Shown here: positions 17,647-26,033 of the stretch, piece after piece
Layout of the letters: every line of letters starts with the position of its first letter
Position numbering within the stretch: the first letter of the stretch is position 1
DNA from: Candidatus Levybacteria bacterium RIFCSPLOWO2_02_FULL_37_18
Lineage (GTDB): Bacteria > Patescibacteriota > Microgenomatia > Levybacterales > UBA12049
Direction of reading: 5' to 3'
DNA length: 37,747 bases
Assembly: GCA_001784115.1 (NCBI GenBank)
Contig: MFPD01000027.1
Coordinates: 1 to 37,747 of the forward strand
Notes under the pieces: model-generated
What the model was told of the DNA's origin: nothing
What the model saw: the letters and a program-made list of their open reading frames with translations, nothing else
Databases searched by the model: none
Program-made: the position numbers and the translations under genes

Positions 17647-20262
17647 TTATTTTCGAACCAAGTCAACTCTAAATTGAGTATCTCTTTTCAAAGGAAATTT
17701 AGCCCATGCAATTTTTTCTCCTGTTATCATACGATCATCTTTTTTAAAAAGCGTAAAGGTATTTGGATATACGAATGATGCGCTCCATATATCTTCTTCT
17801 GTTCCCGGCTGTTTAAAAATGCGGAGTTTGTAGGATACAATTTTTCCGATTTGCGGAGTATTTTTCAACCGGTACGTAATGACTACTTTTTTTTCAGAGC
17901 TACTTGGAACAGTAAGATAAAAACCATAGACTGTTTTTTCCCCCTGCTCATACTTCTCAACTTCTATCCCCTCTTTGTTTTTAATTTGTTGTTCATTTGA
18001 AAGAACAAAACCCTGAGTTTTATCATCAATACCAATTGATAAAAGTTCTGATTTTTTTGGCAGGATAAATCTAACATAGAATTTATAATCAATTTCTTTT
18101 GTATTTGGTTCTGCAATGTTTTTGTAATTTATTTTTAATTTCCCCGACACACTTCCTTCTTTAGACAGAGTTGTTAATAGGTCTACTTTTCTTTGCACAA
18201 AATAATTTGCTTTATTCCCTCCAATGTTTGATTCGTTAATGCCTACAAAATCCTGTATTTCATTTTCTCTTTCATAGACCGTAGCAGGAATTGCCGATGA
18301 AACACCGGCTACGGAAAATGGCCTTTGCATATCTTTGTCTAAAAACGCAAAAAGAATATGTTTTTCTGCTATTGACAGATATAAAGCATCAAGCAGCTGA
18401 GTATACGAATGAAGAGTCGCAATTTTATTTTGTATCGCGATAAATAAAGAAGCAATAAAATTTTTCTTTTGGGTAGATCCTGGGAAAAAAAAATTTTCCG
18501 CATACTCCTGTGTAAGCCAATATACGTTTTCTTCGGTGACGGTCTTGTTGTAATCTAAAACTTTTACTTCTCCGATTGCTTTTAAAATCTGTTTTACAAC
18601 AGATACGTCTATCCCGATAACACCGTCAATATCAACTCCTGTTTCTTGTTTAAATATAAATGCGGAAACTGTTGCTGCTTTTGGAAAGTCAATATTGTAA
18701 TTGCTGTCTCGTAAAAATAAATGTTTTATGCCCATGTATTTTTGTAAAAACTCAGGCGGATCAATATGTCCCTTTAATTTTCCGTCTGCTTCATACACAT
18801 CTTCAATTGAAAAACCCTCCATCTTTCCTTTATTAAAAGACACAGTCGCATAAGATCCAATAAATCCTCCTGTTGCTCGAAGCTCCATATTGTTTTGGAA
18901 CAACAAAAGATATGTTTTTTTTCTATCGATTCCCAGTACGGAGAGCAGGACTTCGTTTATGTGCTCAAGAAGTACTGTTTGATCCTGGATACTTTCTAGC
19001 TTTTGCTTAATATCACCCGGAACCAATGGATCTATTTTTAAATATTGAAATTCTAAAATAGACTCTTTTATCAATCTTTGAGAAATAAGAAAATCTTCTT
19101 GCGGCTTTTTTGCCGTACCCAGAAATACGTGGGCTAAAGAGCCCAATGCATCATGCAGCTTAACAACAGTACTGCTCAAACTTTTTCCTTTTTGTAAAGA
19201 GTCTGTAAGTTTTTGGACATGTATTCTCTGCCCAACATATGATGACTCTAAAAGCACAAATGGGGAAAAAGAATTTCCAAAAGAAAATATTTTTACGGCC
19301 TTCGTTGCGTGTGATTTACTATCCGCATACTTTCCTTCTTCTGCTTTCTCCTTAACCTTTTTTAATTCATACGTCCCTAGCGACAAACTTAAAATACTTA
19401 TGACAACAGGAAGAAGTACAAAGAATATACACAGGGCAATAATAAAGAGTATTGCTTGCCTGCTGTTTGTTGTCTGTCTTGAGCGCTCAGATGATTGTGT
19501 TTTGGGTTTTTGATACAATCCTTTTTCCAAAACCTCCTCTAAACGTTTTTTTAAAAGATATTCGTCGGGAATACAATACTCCCCTTCTTCTAAAAAAAAT
19601 TGCGGATGTGTTTTTGTTTCTTGTTTTGAAAAATCTATTTTAAAAAGCGGATTTATTTTTTTTAACGCTCTTGCAAAAGATAACTCCGTGGGCGGGTTTT
19701 TTTGAAAAATATAAAAAATTCCGGAGTGTTTTTTTTCGTCAAAAAAGAGTTTCGTAATTACGCGTATTGCATCTTCCATATGTACAGGATAAATCGTTTC
19801 TACTCCCGTTTTAGCAATTTCTATCACTCCTTTTTCGTATGCATTGACAAGAATTTCTTCTACTCTATTTTTCCCCGAAACCATATTCCCAAATACATCA
19901 CCCAGAATAAAAAACATTATATTTTTTTTATCACGAATTCTCTCCCGCAAATCTTGCGCATATTTTCTTTCCAGGACAACAATACATTTCTTTCTTGTTT
20001 GGGCTTGTAATTCGGAAAGTGAATTTTTTATTTCTTCTTCGCCGTTATATACGACAAATATGTACTCATATTCGTACTCGGGAATTACGGGCAGTTTTTT
20101 TCTTTCTTTTTTATAGTGGATATATACGTCATCCTCAGACCTAACATACGCCTCTGGTTTTTTACTGCTTACCAATACAAAGGAATATGCGTCTTTTACG
20201 GATTGCCAAAATATATTTCCAATATTGTCTTGTTTGTCCAGAATTAATACGCGCTGCTTCAT
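17647..20262 (-). CDS. DUF4012-domain protein with N-terminal nucleotide-sugar-epimerase-like domain and central TM
   Basis: DUF4012-like: KTYLLLFQNNMELRATGGFIGSYATVSFNKGKMEGFSIEDVYEADGKLKGH...LRDSNYNIDFPKAA. TM: AILFIIALCIFFVLLPVVISIL. N-terminal FILGDVFGNMV...VETIYPVHMEDAIRVITKL is SDR/epimerase-like. Confidence 0.75.
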   Translation of the reverse strand: MKQRVLILDKQDNIGNIFWQSVKDAYSFVLVSSKKPEAYVRSEDDVYIHYKKERKKLPVIPEYEYEYIFVVYNGEEEIKNSLSELQAQTRKKCIVVLERKYAQDLRERIRDKKNIMFFILGDVFGNMVSGKNRVEEILVNAYEKGVIEIAKTGVETIYPVHMEDAIRVITKLFFDEKKHSGIFYIFQKNPPTELSFARALKKINPLFKIDFSKQETKTHPQFFLEEGEYCIPDEYLLKKRLEEVLEKGLYQKPKTQSSERSRQTTNSRQAILFIIALCIFFVLLPVVISILSLSLGTYELKKVKEKAEEGKYADSKSHATKAVKIFSFGNSFSPFVLLESSYVGQRIHVQKLTDSLQKGKSLSSTVVKLHDALGSLAHVFLGTAKKPQEDFLISQRLIKESILEFQYLKIDPLVPGDIKQKLESIQDQTVLLEHINEVLLSVLGIDRKKTYLLLFQNNMELRATGGFIGSYATVSFNKGKMEGFSIEDVYEADGKLKGHIDPPEFLQKYMGIKHLFLRDSNYNIDFPKAATVSAFIFKQETGVDIDGVIGIDVSVVKQILKAIGEVKVLDYNKTVTEENVYWLTQEYAENFFFPGSTQKKNFIASLFIAIQNKIATLHSYTQLLDALYLSIAEKHILFAFLDKDMQRPFSVAGVSSAIPATVYERENEIQDFVGINESNIGGNKANYFVQRKVDLLTTLSKEGSVSGKLKINYKNIAEPNTKEIDYKFYVRFILPKKSELLSIGIDDKTQGFVLSNEQQIKNKEGIEVEKYEQGEKTVYGFYLTVPSSSEKKVVITYRLKNTPQIGKIVSYKLRIFKQPGTEEDIWSASFVYPNTFTLFKKDDRMITGEKIAWAKFPLKRDTQFRVDLVRK

Positions 20263-20277
20263 GGTAAAAATTTGTAA

Positions 20278-20715
20278 TTATAGAGATTTGGCTTTATTAA
20301 GAGCCATATTAACAAGTGAGTCAGCTTTTTTATTTTTCTCGCGGGAAATATACGCATATGATACAACAAGACCCAGCTCTGCTTCTTTTTCTCTGATTTT
20401 AAACAAGAGGTTTTTAAGGGCAGCATTTTTTATTTTATATAAACCAGTAAGTTGTGAGTACGCAAGCTGTGAATCCATGAAAAAATATATTTTTGTATCC
20501 TTGTCTAAAAGCTTCTTGTTTTTACAAAGCCACGTAATTGCAAAAAGAATTGCCTTGTATTCTGCAATATTATTTGTTGCGATACCAATTGGTTCTCCGC
20601 CGGACAGAAGTTGCCTCCCGTGTTCGTTTTCAACATATACTCCGATTGCCGATTCTCCCGGATTTCCCCGAGAACCACCATCCGTATAAATATATAAAGC
20701 TTTATTCATGTTCAA
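20278..20715 (-). CDS. Ribonuclease HI-like protein
   Basis: LYIYTDGGSRGNPGESAIGVYVEN, ATNNIAEYKAILFAITWL, FFMDSQLAYSQLTGLYKIKN, ISREKNKKADSLVNMAL. Confidence 0.9.
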   Translation of the reverse strand: MNMNKALYIYTDGGSRGNPGESAIGVYVENEHGRQLLSGGEPIGIATNNIAEYKAILFAITWLCKNKKLLDKDTKIYFFMDSQLAYSQLTGLYKIKNAALKNLLFKIREKEAELGLVVSYAYISREKNKKADSLVNMALNKAKSL

Positions 20716-20811
20716 TACATAGAATCTCGTTGGTATTTGTGTATTTTTTTGGCGCGAGAAGCACGGTGATACAGCGTGTTGGGCAAAAAAAGGGGCAGTG
20801 TAAAAAGAAAT

Positions 20812-22272
20812 TCAATAGCCATTGTTTTTATTGTAGCAAAGACCGAGGATAAAAGAAAAAAGCAATTGCCCCTGCTGTAGTGTAAGAAAATAATGATCAA
20901 ACAAACCAATGATTAAAATTGTGAAAAGTAGTGTGGCTCCGGGTGCACCCCGATTGAATCGGGACAAACCGGAATGACGAACCGCGTTCAAAATGAACCA
21001 AATAAAGAATGTGAATCCTACAATTCCGGTTTCCGCCAATAGTAACAAATAAATATTGTGCACCGGCTGGAGCAGTATTGTTTTTGTGTTTGAACTTATA
21101 TAATCAGGCAGATTAATAAGAAAATTATTTAAGCCTACTCCAAACAAAGGATGATTTCTGAAGATAGATAATGCTGCTTTATTAAGTTCTGTTCTATACA
21201 CTATGGATTCGTCGCTTAGTTGGATACTAAACCGAGAGAATAGGGGAAAGAAGAATAATCCAAAAAGTAAAAAAGCAAATAATCCAATTAGCCAATACGT
21301 CTTAATTTTTGTTCTTAACTGAACAATCAGCCGATATGCAAATATTAAAATGTACAATAGAACTGCAGTTCTGCTCATTGTTAAAAACAATGCGACCGAA
21401 CCAAAAGTAACAATGCTTGTCATTCCGAACGAAGTGAGGGATCTCTTTTCCACAATGACAGAACGCGTATGTGTATTGAGTAGCATTTGCAAGACAATGA
21501 GGAGATAGCCTGCGAGCACATTCGGATGGGAAAAAGTTCCGTATGGTCTAAGAACCAACGCGCCGTTTAAAGAAGCATTCGCAATGCCGGGAGTTTGAGG
21601 ATTAAAAAATCGCTCGCCGAAAAAATAAAATATTCCCTGTAGAGATCCTTGATGCAGATACTGGGCAGTTGCAAGAAAAGACTCAAATACAACTCCTATG
21701 CTAAAAAGTGTAATCAACCGATTATTGCTAAACCTGAATTTAAGCGCTGTATAATACCCAAAGAAAATAAGCTCCAAAAGTTTTATAAATCCATACAATC
21801 CCAGTTGGGGAAATTTGGAAAAAACAATTCCGGTTCCAAGAGACAGAAAGAAAATAAAATAACAAATGTCATTGCGAGGAGTCAAGAATAAAGCTGGACG
21901 ACGAAGCAATCTTAAGAGATTCTGAATCCCATTCGGCAGGCTCAAGGCCTGAGCGGAGTCGAACGACAAGTTCAGAATGACAGGAATAAGATTGCTTCTC
22001 CACCAGCTGACTCCTCGCAATGACAAAAATGAGTCAATGAGCCATAAAACAATCAATAATAAAATCAATACATCAGTCATGTATATCGTGGGGGAAAGGT
22101 AGTCAATTCGCAGTCCAAGAACTTTTGAATACTCCGGCCAAAAATGAAGACCAAGTTGAGTAGGGAGAAAAAGAATAATTGAATAAAAAAGAAGTAGCTC
22201 TGTCATTGCAAGAAGTTCTTTAGAACGACGAAGCAGTCTGTGTTCAAAAAAGATTGCCGCGATCATATTCAT
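20812..22272 (-). CDS. O-antigen ligase/polymerase-like membrane protein riddled with repeat insertions
   Basis: Multi-TM; LRPYGTFSHPNVLAGYLLIVLQMLL, LTMSRTAVLLYILIFAYRL, NHPLFGVGLNNFLINLPDYI, PVHNIYLLLLAETGIVGF. The N-terminal start lies inside a repeat; the native start may be a later Met. Confidence 0.85.
   Translation of the reverse strand: MNMIAAIFFEHRLLRRSKELLAMTELLLFYSIILFLPTQLGLHFWPEYSKVLGLRIDYLSPTIYMTDVLILLLIVLWLIDSFLSLRGVSWWRSNLIPVILNLSFDSAQALSLPNGIQNLLRLLRRPALFLTPRNDICYFIFFLSLGTGIVFSKFPQLGLYGFIKLLELIFFGYYTALKFRFSNNRLITLFSIGVVFESFLATAQYLHQGSLQGIFYFFGERFFNPQTPGIANASLNGALVLRPYGTFSHPNVLAGYLLIVLQMLLNTHTRSVIVEKRSLTSFGMTSIVTFGSVALFLTMSRTAVLLYILIFAYRLIVQLRTKIKTYWLIGLFAFLLFGLFFFPLFSRFSIQLSDESIVYRTELNKAALSIFRNHPLFGVGLNNFLINLPDYISSNTKTILLQPVHNIYLLLLAETGIVGFTFFIWFILNAVRHSGLSRFNRGAPGATLLFTILIIGLFDHYFLTLQQGQLLFSFILGLCYNKNNGY
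20933..20978. repeat. Repeat-derived segment in the ligase gene
   Basis: gtggctccgggtgcaccccgattgaatcgggacaaaccggaatgac, with perfect inner palindrome cccgatt-g-aatcggg. Confidence 0.6.
21419..21459. repeat. Short palindromic repeat copy in the ligase gene
   Basis: gtcattccgaacgaagtgagggatctcttttccacaatgac, read as SVIVEKRSLTSFGMT. Confidence 0.75.
21868..22024. repeat. Nested palindromic repeat: one element family inserted in another, inside the ligase gene
   Basis: Outer arms gtcattgcgaggagtca...agctgg...aagcaatctt / aagattgcttctccaccagctgactcctcgcaatgac; inner element gattctgaatcccattcggcaggctcaaggcctgagcggagtcgaacgacaagttcagaatgac (about 21916-21983). Confidence 0.85.
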
Positions 22273-22286
22273 TCGCTCGCAATGAC
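22202..22286. repeat. Palindromic repeat at the 5' end of the ligase ORF
   Basis: gtcattgcaagaagttctttagaacgacgaagcagtct...aagattgccgcgatcatattcattcgctcgcaatgac. Confidence 0.75.
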
Positions 22287-22288
22287 GG

Positions 22289-22741
22289 TTAACGGGGTCT
22301 TATAACCAGGGCTCTGTCTCTTCCAACTCCGGTAGATTCTGAAACCACTTCGTTATCTTCTACAAGCAGCATATGAATTATCCGGCGTTCCCAGGATTTT
22401 AAATGAGAAAGCGACATTTCTCTTTGCTCGGAAAGCACTCGTTCCTTTGTCTTAAGAGCAAGATTTGTTAAATAATCAGTTCTGTTTTTCTTGTAATCTC
22501 CTGCTTCGATAGAAACCCTGACAAATTTTCCCAGTTTTTTAGAAACTGCCAAAGAGGCAATCAACTGAAGACTTTCCAAAACCTCGCCGTGGTACCCAAT
22601 AACAATTCCCATGTCATTTGTATCCAACAAGACATGAAGGGTTTCATTGTCAAAAGAAAGCTCAAACGTCCCTTCAATTTCTAACGCTTTAAGCAAATCT
22701 TCTATTGTTTTAAAAACTTTCTTTTCTTCTTTTTTATCCAT
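22289..22741 (-). CDS. khpB: KhpB/Jag RNA-binding protein (KH + R3H)
   Basis: MGIVIGYHGEVLESLQLIASLAVSK; R3H-like MSLSHLKSWERRIIHMLLVEDNEVVSESTGVGRDRALVIRP; next to yidC. Confidence 0.88.
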   Translation of the reverse strand: MDKKEEKKVFKTIEDLLKALEIEGTFELSFDNETLHVLLDTNDMGIVIGYHGEVLESLQLIASLAVSKKLGKFVRVSIEAGDYKKNRTDYLTNLALKTKERVLSEQREMSLSHLKSWERRIIHMLLVEDNEVVSESTGVGRDRALVIRPR

Positions 22742-22743
22742 AG

Positions 22744-23553
22744 TTATTTTTTATTTTTGTTTAATTTTTCTACCCACTCAGCTAATCCTCCAAGTCCGGA
22801 AATTTTATGTTGTTGTAGTATACCAAAAACAGTAAACGTATTCCAATACAAAGAAAGGCCAATGGGAAGGGAGTAGGAAAAAAATCCAATCATGACAGGA
22901 AATATATACATAGACTGCGTTTGGAAAGCAGAAGAAAAATCATCTCCGCTACTTGACGGATTATTTTTTGACCGAACAGGAGTTTTTACATACATCATTT
23001 TTGATTGAATAAACTGAAATACTCCCGTGGCAACAGGAATTAAAATTATTAAATACATAGTTTGTATAAGCTGAGAAGGGCTTTGAGAAAGCGGAATGCC
23101 AAGAAAACGAGCATCCCATGTGCTTGTTAATTGTAGCCAGTCAAAGTAAAGCACTTTATTTATCTCGGAAAGAACCATGTCCGGCTTTAAGGCAACTATT
23201 TTCCCAAGCACCGAATACAAAGCCCAAATTATAGGAAGTTGAATGACAACGGGAAGGCATCCGGCAGCCGGATTTATTCCGTGCTCTTTATAAAGCTTCA
23301 TCGTTTCTTCTTGCAAGCGCTTTGAGTCACCCTTATGTAGCTCTTTTAATGTATGTAAATGAGGCGTGACTTTTTGCATTTTGCTTGAAGCTTTTAACTG
23401 CGAAGCGGTAAAGGGGTATAAAATAAATCTGATTAAAACAGTAAGCAAGATTACAGAAAAACCCAAGGGAGATGGAATATGCAAAAACACAAGCACCTTA
23501 TAAATTGCTATTAAAACATTAATAATCGGCTCAACTAAAAAGGTATCAAACAT
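22744..23553 (-). CDS. yidC: YidC/Oxa1 membrane protein insertase
   Basis: FSVILLTVLIRFILYPFTASQLKASSKMQKVTPHLHTLKELHKGD, LYKEHGINPAAGCLPVVIQLPIIWALYSVL. Confidence 0.93.
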   Translation of the reverse strand: MFDTFLVEPIINVLIAIYKVLVFLHIPSPLGFSVILLTVLIRFILYPFTASQLKASSKMQKVTPHLHTLKELHKGDSKRLQEETMKLYKEHGINPAAGCLPVVIQLPIIWALYSVLGKIVALKPDMVLSEINKVLYFDWLQLTSTWDARFLGIPLSQSPSQLIQTMYLIILIPVATGVFQFIQSKMMYVKTPVRSKNNPSSSGDDFSSAFQTQSMYIFPVMIGFFSYSLPIGLSLYWNTFTVFGILQQHKISGLGGLAEWVEKLNKNKK

Positions 23554-23560
23554 ACATTAA

Positions 23561-23660
23561 ATGCAAAAGGCAAAAATCAAAAGGCAAAATTATTCCTTAA
23601 TGTTAAAAACTTTTGAGTTTTGAGTTTTGCTTTTGACCTTTGACTTTTGAGTTTTGAGTT
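23561..23660. repeat. Heptameric low-complexity repeat (TTTTGAG/TTTTGAC type)
   Basis: ttttgagttttgagttttgcttttgacctttgacttttgagttttgagttt with about 7-bp period. Confidence 0.7.
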
Positions 23661-23861
23661 TACAAAGGGTTGGCATGATAGTATCCTTCGAATCGACCTA
23701 TATCCTCCAATAACAATTCCATGTTTGCCAATAGATCTTTTAGCATATTCCGAACAACTAAGATTGTGGCGGCATTTTGCGGAAACACCAAGCATCTGGC
23801 TTATAATTTTTGATACAAACATCTGATACAAACTAATGAAAAACAAAAGGATTATCCTCAT
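23577..23861 (-). CDS. yidD: YidD membrane-insertion factor with repeat-derived C-terminal tail
   Basis: ISLYQMFVSKIISQMLGVSAKCRHNLSCSEYAKRSIGKHGIVIGGYRSIRRILSCQP; tail KLKSQRSKAKLKTQKF falls in a 7-bp periodic repeat. Confidence 0.85.
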   Translation of the reverse strand: MRIILLFFISLYQMFVSKIISQMLGVSAKCRHNLSCSEYAKRSIGKHGIVIGGYRSIRRILSCQPFVNSKLKSQRSKAKLKTQKFLTLRNNFAF

Positions 23862-24187
23862 TTCAAATAATCTTCTTTTTTTAATACGTGTAACACGCTA
23901 AAACAAATTTCTTGCTGGTCTTTTTGAATTATTTCTTGTTTTACAATAAATAGCATATCAAGGCCTGATTGTATTATACCAAGATTTTTTTCTATACACA
24001 TGCTAATTATTCTTTTTGTTCTATTTCTTTTTACCGCACGTTTGTCAATCTTTTTAGAAACAACAAATCCATATCTGTTATACAAAAATCCGTTTTTACT
24101 AACTTTTAAAGTAAACAGGGGGGTTGTGTAAGACGCACAATGCATTAACCGGGTGCCAAGCACAAGTCTATTTTGTTTTTTTAACAT
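23858..24187 (-). CDS. rnpA: Ribonuclease P protein component
   Basis: GFVVSKKIDKRAVKRNRTKRIISMCIEKNL; next to rpmH. Confidence 0.9.
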   Translation of the reverse strand: MLKKQNRLVLGTRLMHCASYTTPLFTLKVSKNGFLYNRYGFVVSKKIDKRAVKRNRTKRIISMCIEKNLGIIQSGLDMLFIVKQEIIQKDQQEICFSVLHVLKKEDYLK

Positions 24188-24325
24188 CTATACTGATCGT
24201 CGTTTTCTTTTTTTATCCTTTCTTCTTTTTAGTACCCGCTTACCATTATGGGTTTTCATTCTTGACAAAAATCCATGTTTTCTTTTCCGCTTTACCTTTT
24301 TAATTTTGGCCTTGAATTTCTCCAT
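24188..24325 (-). CDS. rpmH: Large ribosomal subunit protein bL34 (45 aa, below the ORF-track cutoff)
   Basis: Own translation: MEKFKAKIKKVKRKRKHGFLSRMKTHNGKRVLKRRKDKKRKRRSV. Confidence 0.93.
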   Translation of the reverse strand: MEKFKAKIKKVKRKRKHGFLSRMKTHNGKRVLKRRKDKKRKRRSV

Positions 24326-24333
24326 GTCTCAAT

Positions 24334-24339
24334 AGTATA
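24334..24339 (-). promoter_or_regulatory. -10 element of rpmH (TATACT, 8 nt before ATG)
   Basis: Minus strand: TTGCTT-18 nt-TATACT-ATTGAGAC-ATG. Confidence 0.55.
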
Positions 24340-24426
24340 ACAAATAATTAATCAAACAAGCAAATATGGTTCTGCATTCTAAATTCTATATTAACGCCTG
24401 ATCTACTTCTATCTATTTTTACTCTC

Positions 24427-24456
24427 TTGACAAAAAGTTGTCCACATTATTACACT
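24427..24456 (+). promoter_or_regulatory. dnaA promoter with a DnaA-box-like site in the spacer
   Basis: TTGACA (24427-24432), 18-nt spacer containing TTGTCCACA (24438-24446), TACACT (24451-24456). Confidence 0.6.
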
Positions 24457-24472
24457 GCATGTTACCATTTCT

Positions 24473-25867
24473 ATGAAAAACGATCTAAAACCCATGTGGA
24501 ACAATATTTTAGCCAGCATTGAAACAGAAATATCCAAAGGAAGCTTCCTGGCGCTATTTAAGTCCACCTCTCTTTTGTCTTTGGAAAAAGATTCCTCGCG
24601 AAACCGGCTGGTAGCAAACATTAGCGTCCCTTCAACCATCATCATTGACATGATCAAAAAAAAGCATTTAATGCTTCTTAAAGCAGCTATTAAAAAACAA
24701 GCAAAGGAAGATGCTGATGTTGTTTTTGTTCCCAAGTCTCTTCCGATAGATACACAGGAAATAAAAAATGCGCCCTTATTCGTACACACTATGAATCAAC
24801 TCGAAGAAGCAGCAAGGCCTCAACCGATAAAAACTTCAGATTTTTTACCCAGGTTTCGAAGCGACTACACCTTTCAAACCCTGGCGGTATCAGACAGTAA
24901 TCAGCTCGCATTCGTTGCCGCCTCAACTGTTACTAAAAATCCAGGAACATCGTATAACCCGCTGTTTTTATACGGTCCATCCGGAGTAGGAAAAACTCAC
25001 TTAATGCATGCAATAGCAAATGAGATAAACAAAAAACAACCGGGCATAAAAATTATGTATAAAACATCTGAGGATTTTACCAACGAAGTAGTTGAGGCAA
25101 TTCGGAGTAATCAAACACACGGGATGAAAAAGAAATTCAGAAGTACCGATGTATTTATTGTTGATGATGTACAGTTTATTGCCGGCAAAGACAAGGTCCA
25201 AGAAGAGTTATTCCACACATTTAATATTTTAATTGATAAAGGCGCTCAGATTGTTTTGTCTTCAGACAGGCCTCCCCAAGAAATTAAAAAACTCGAAAAA
25301 CGGCTTTCTTCCCGTTTTTCAGGAGGCTTAACCGTTGACATAGAACCTCCTGATTTTGAACTTCGGTGCGCCATTTTGCTCATTAAGGCTAAAAAATACG
25401 GGTACGATTTACCGATTGACGTAGCAAAGGTTATCGCGCAAGACATTGAGGACACAAGGTTTTTGGAAGGCACGCTGCTTCGTCTTATTACAGAAGCAAC
25501 CACAAAAGGACAGGCATTAACCGACTCACTGGCGCAAAATTCTTTAAAAAATAAAACGGGCGAACAAAAACACTTTATAAGACCCGATGAGCTTATTAAG
25601 TCTGTATGCAGTTTTTACAATGTAAAACCAACCCAGTTAAAAGGCATAAAACGTGACGCTTTCTTGGTGAAGGCCAGACAAATTTGCATGTATTTACTCA
25701 AAAAAGAACTTCATCTGCCGCTTGTTGAGATTGGAAACTTATTGGGAGGAAGAGATCACACGACTGTTATGCACGGATGCGGAAAAATCGAGCGATTACT
25801 CATGGAAAAAGAAAAATCTGCTTTGTTTGATGAGGTCAGGGGGATAACTAAAACACTCATTGGATAA
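24473..25867 (+). CDS. dnaA: Chromosomal replication initiator protein DnaA
   Basis: LFLYGPSGVGKTHLMHAIANEI, DVFIVDDVQFIAGK, SSDRPPQEIKKLEKRLSSRFSGGL, GGRDHTTVMHGCGKIE. Confidence 0.97.
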   Translation: MKNDLKPMWNNILASIETEISKGSFLALFKSTSLLSLEKDSSRNRLVANISVPSTIIIDMIKKKHLMLLKAAIKKQAKEDADVVFVPKSLPIDTQEIKNAPLFVHTMNQLEEAARPQPIKTSDFLPRFRSDYTFQTLAVSDSNQLAFVAASTVTKNPGTSYNPLFLYGPSGVGKTHLMHAIANEINKKQPGIKIMYKTSEDFTNEVVEAIRSNQTHGMKKKFRSTDVFIVDDVQFIAGKDKVQEELFHTFNILIDKGAQIVLSSDRPPQEIKKLEKRLSSRFSGGLTVDIEPPDFELRCAILLIKAKKYGYDLPIDVAKVIAQDIEDTRFLEGTLLRLITEATTKGQALTDSLAQNSLKNKTGEQKHFIRPDELIKSVCSFYNVKPTQLKGIKRDAFLVKARQICMYLLKKELHLPLVEIGNLLGGRDHTTVMHGCGKIERLLMEKEKSALFDEVRGITKTLIG

Positions 25868-25893
25868 GGTGGGAAAAACTTTTACCATTGTGT

Positions 25894-26020
25894 TTATCTA
25901 CATGTTTTCCACATTTTTATCAACAGGTTGTTATCATTTTTTTAATTACGTTTATGTTTATAATTCTTTCCAGGATTGCATTTATACACATTTCCCTATA
26001 TACTACTACAACTACAAATA
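25894..26020 (+). promoter_or_regulatory. Putative oriC core: DnaA-box-like sites followed by a DnaA-trio-like tract
   Basis: TTATCTACA (25894-25902), TTTTCCACA (25905-25913), TTATCAACA (25917-25925), TTATACACA (25982-25990), then CTACTACAACTACAAATA (26003-26020). Confidence 0.6.
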
Positions 26021-26033
26021 GATATATCGTCGT

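Noticed and set aside
21868-22024. Structured ncRNA or riboswitch in the ligase gene
   Set aside because: The palindromes belong to dispersed repeat families seen at several loci and lie inside an ORF; better explained as repeat insertions.
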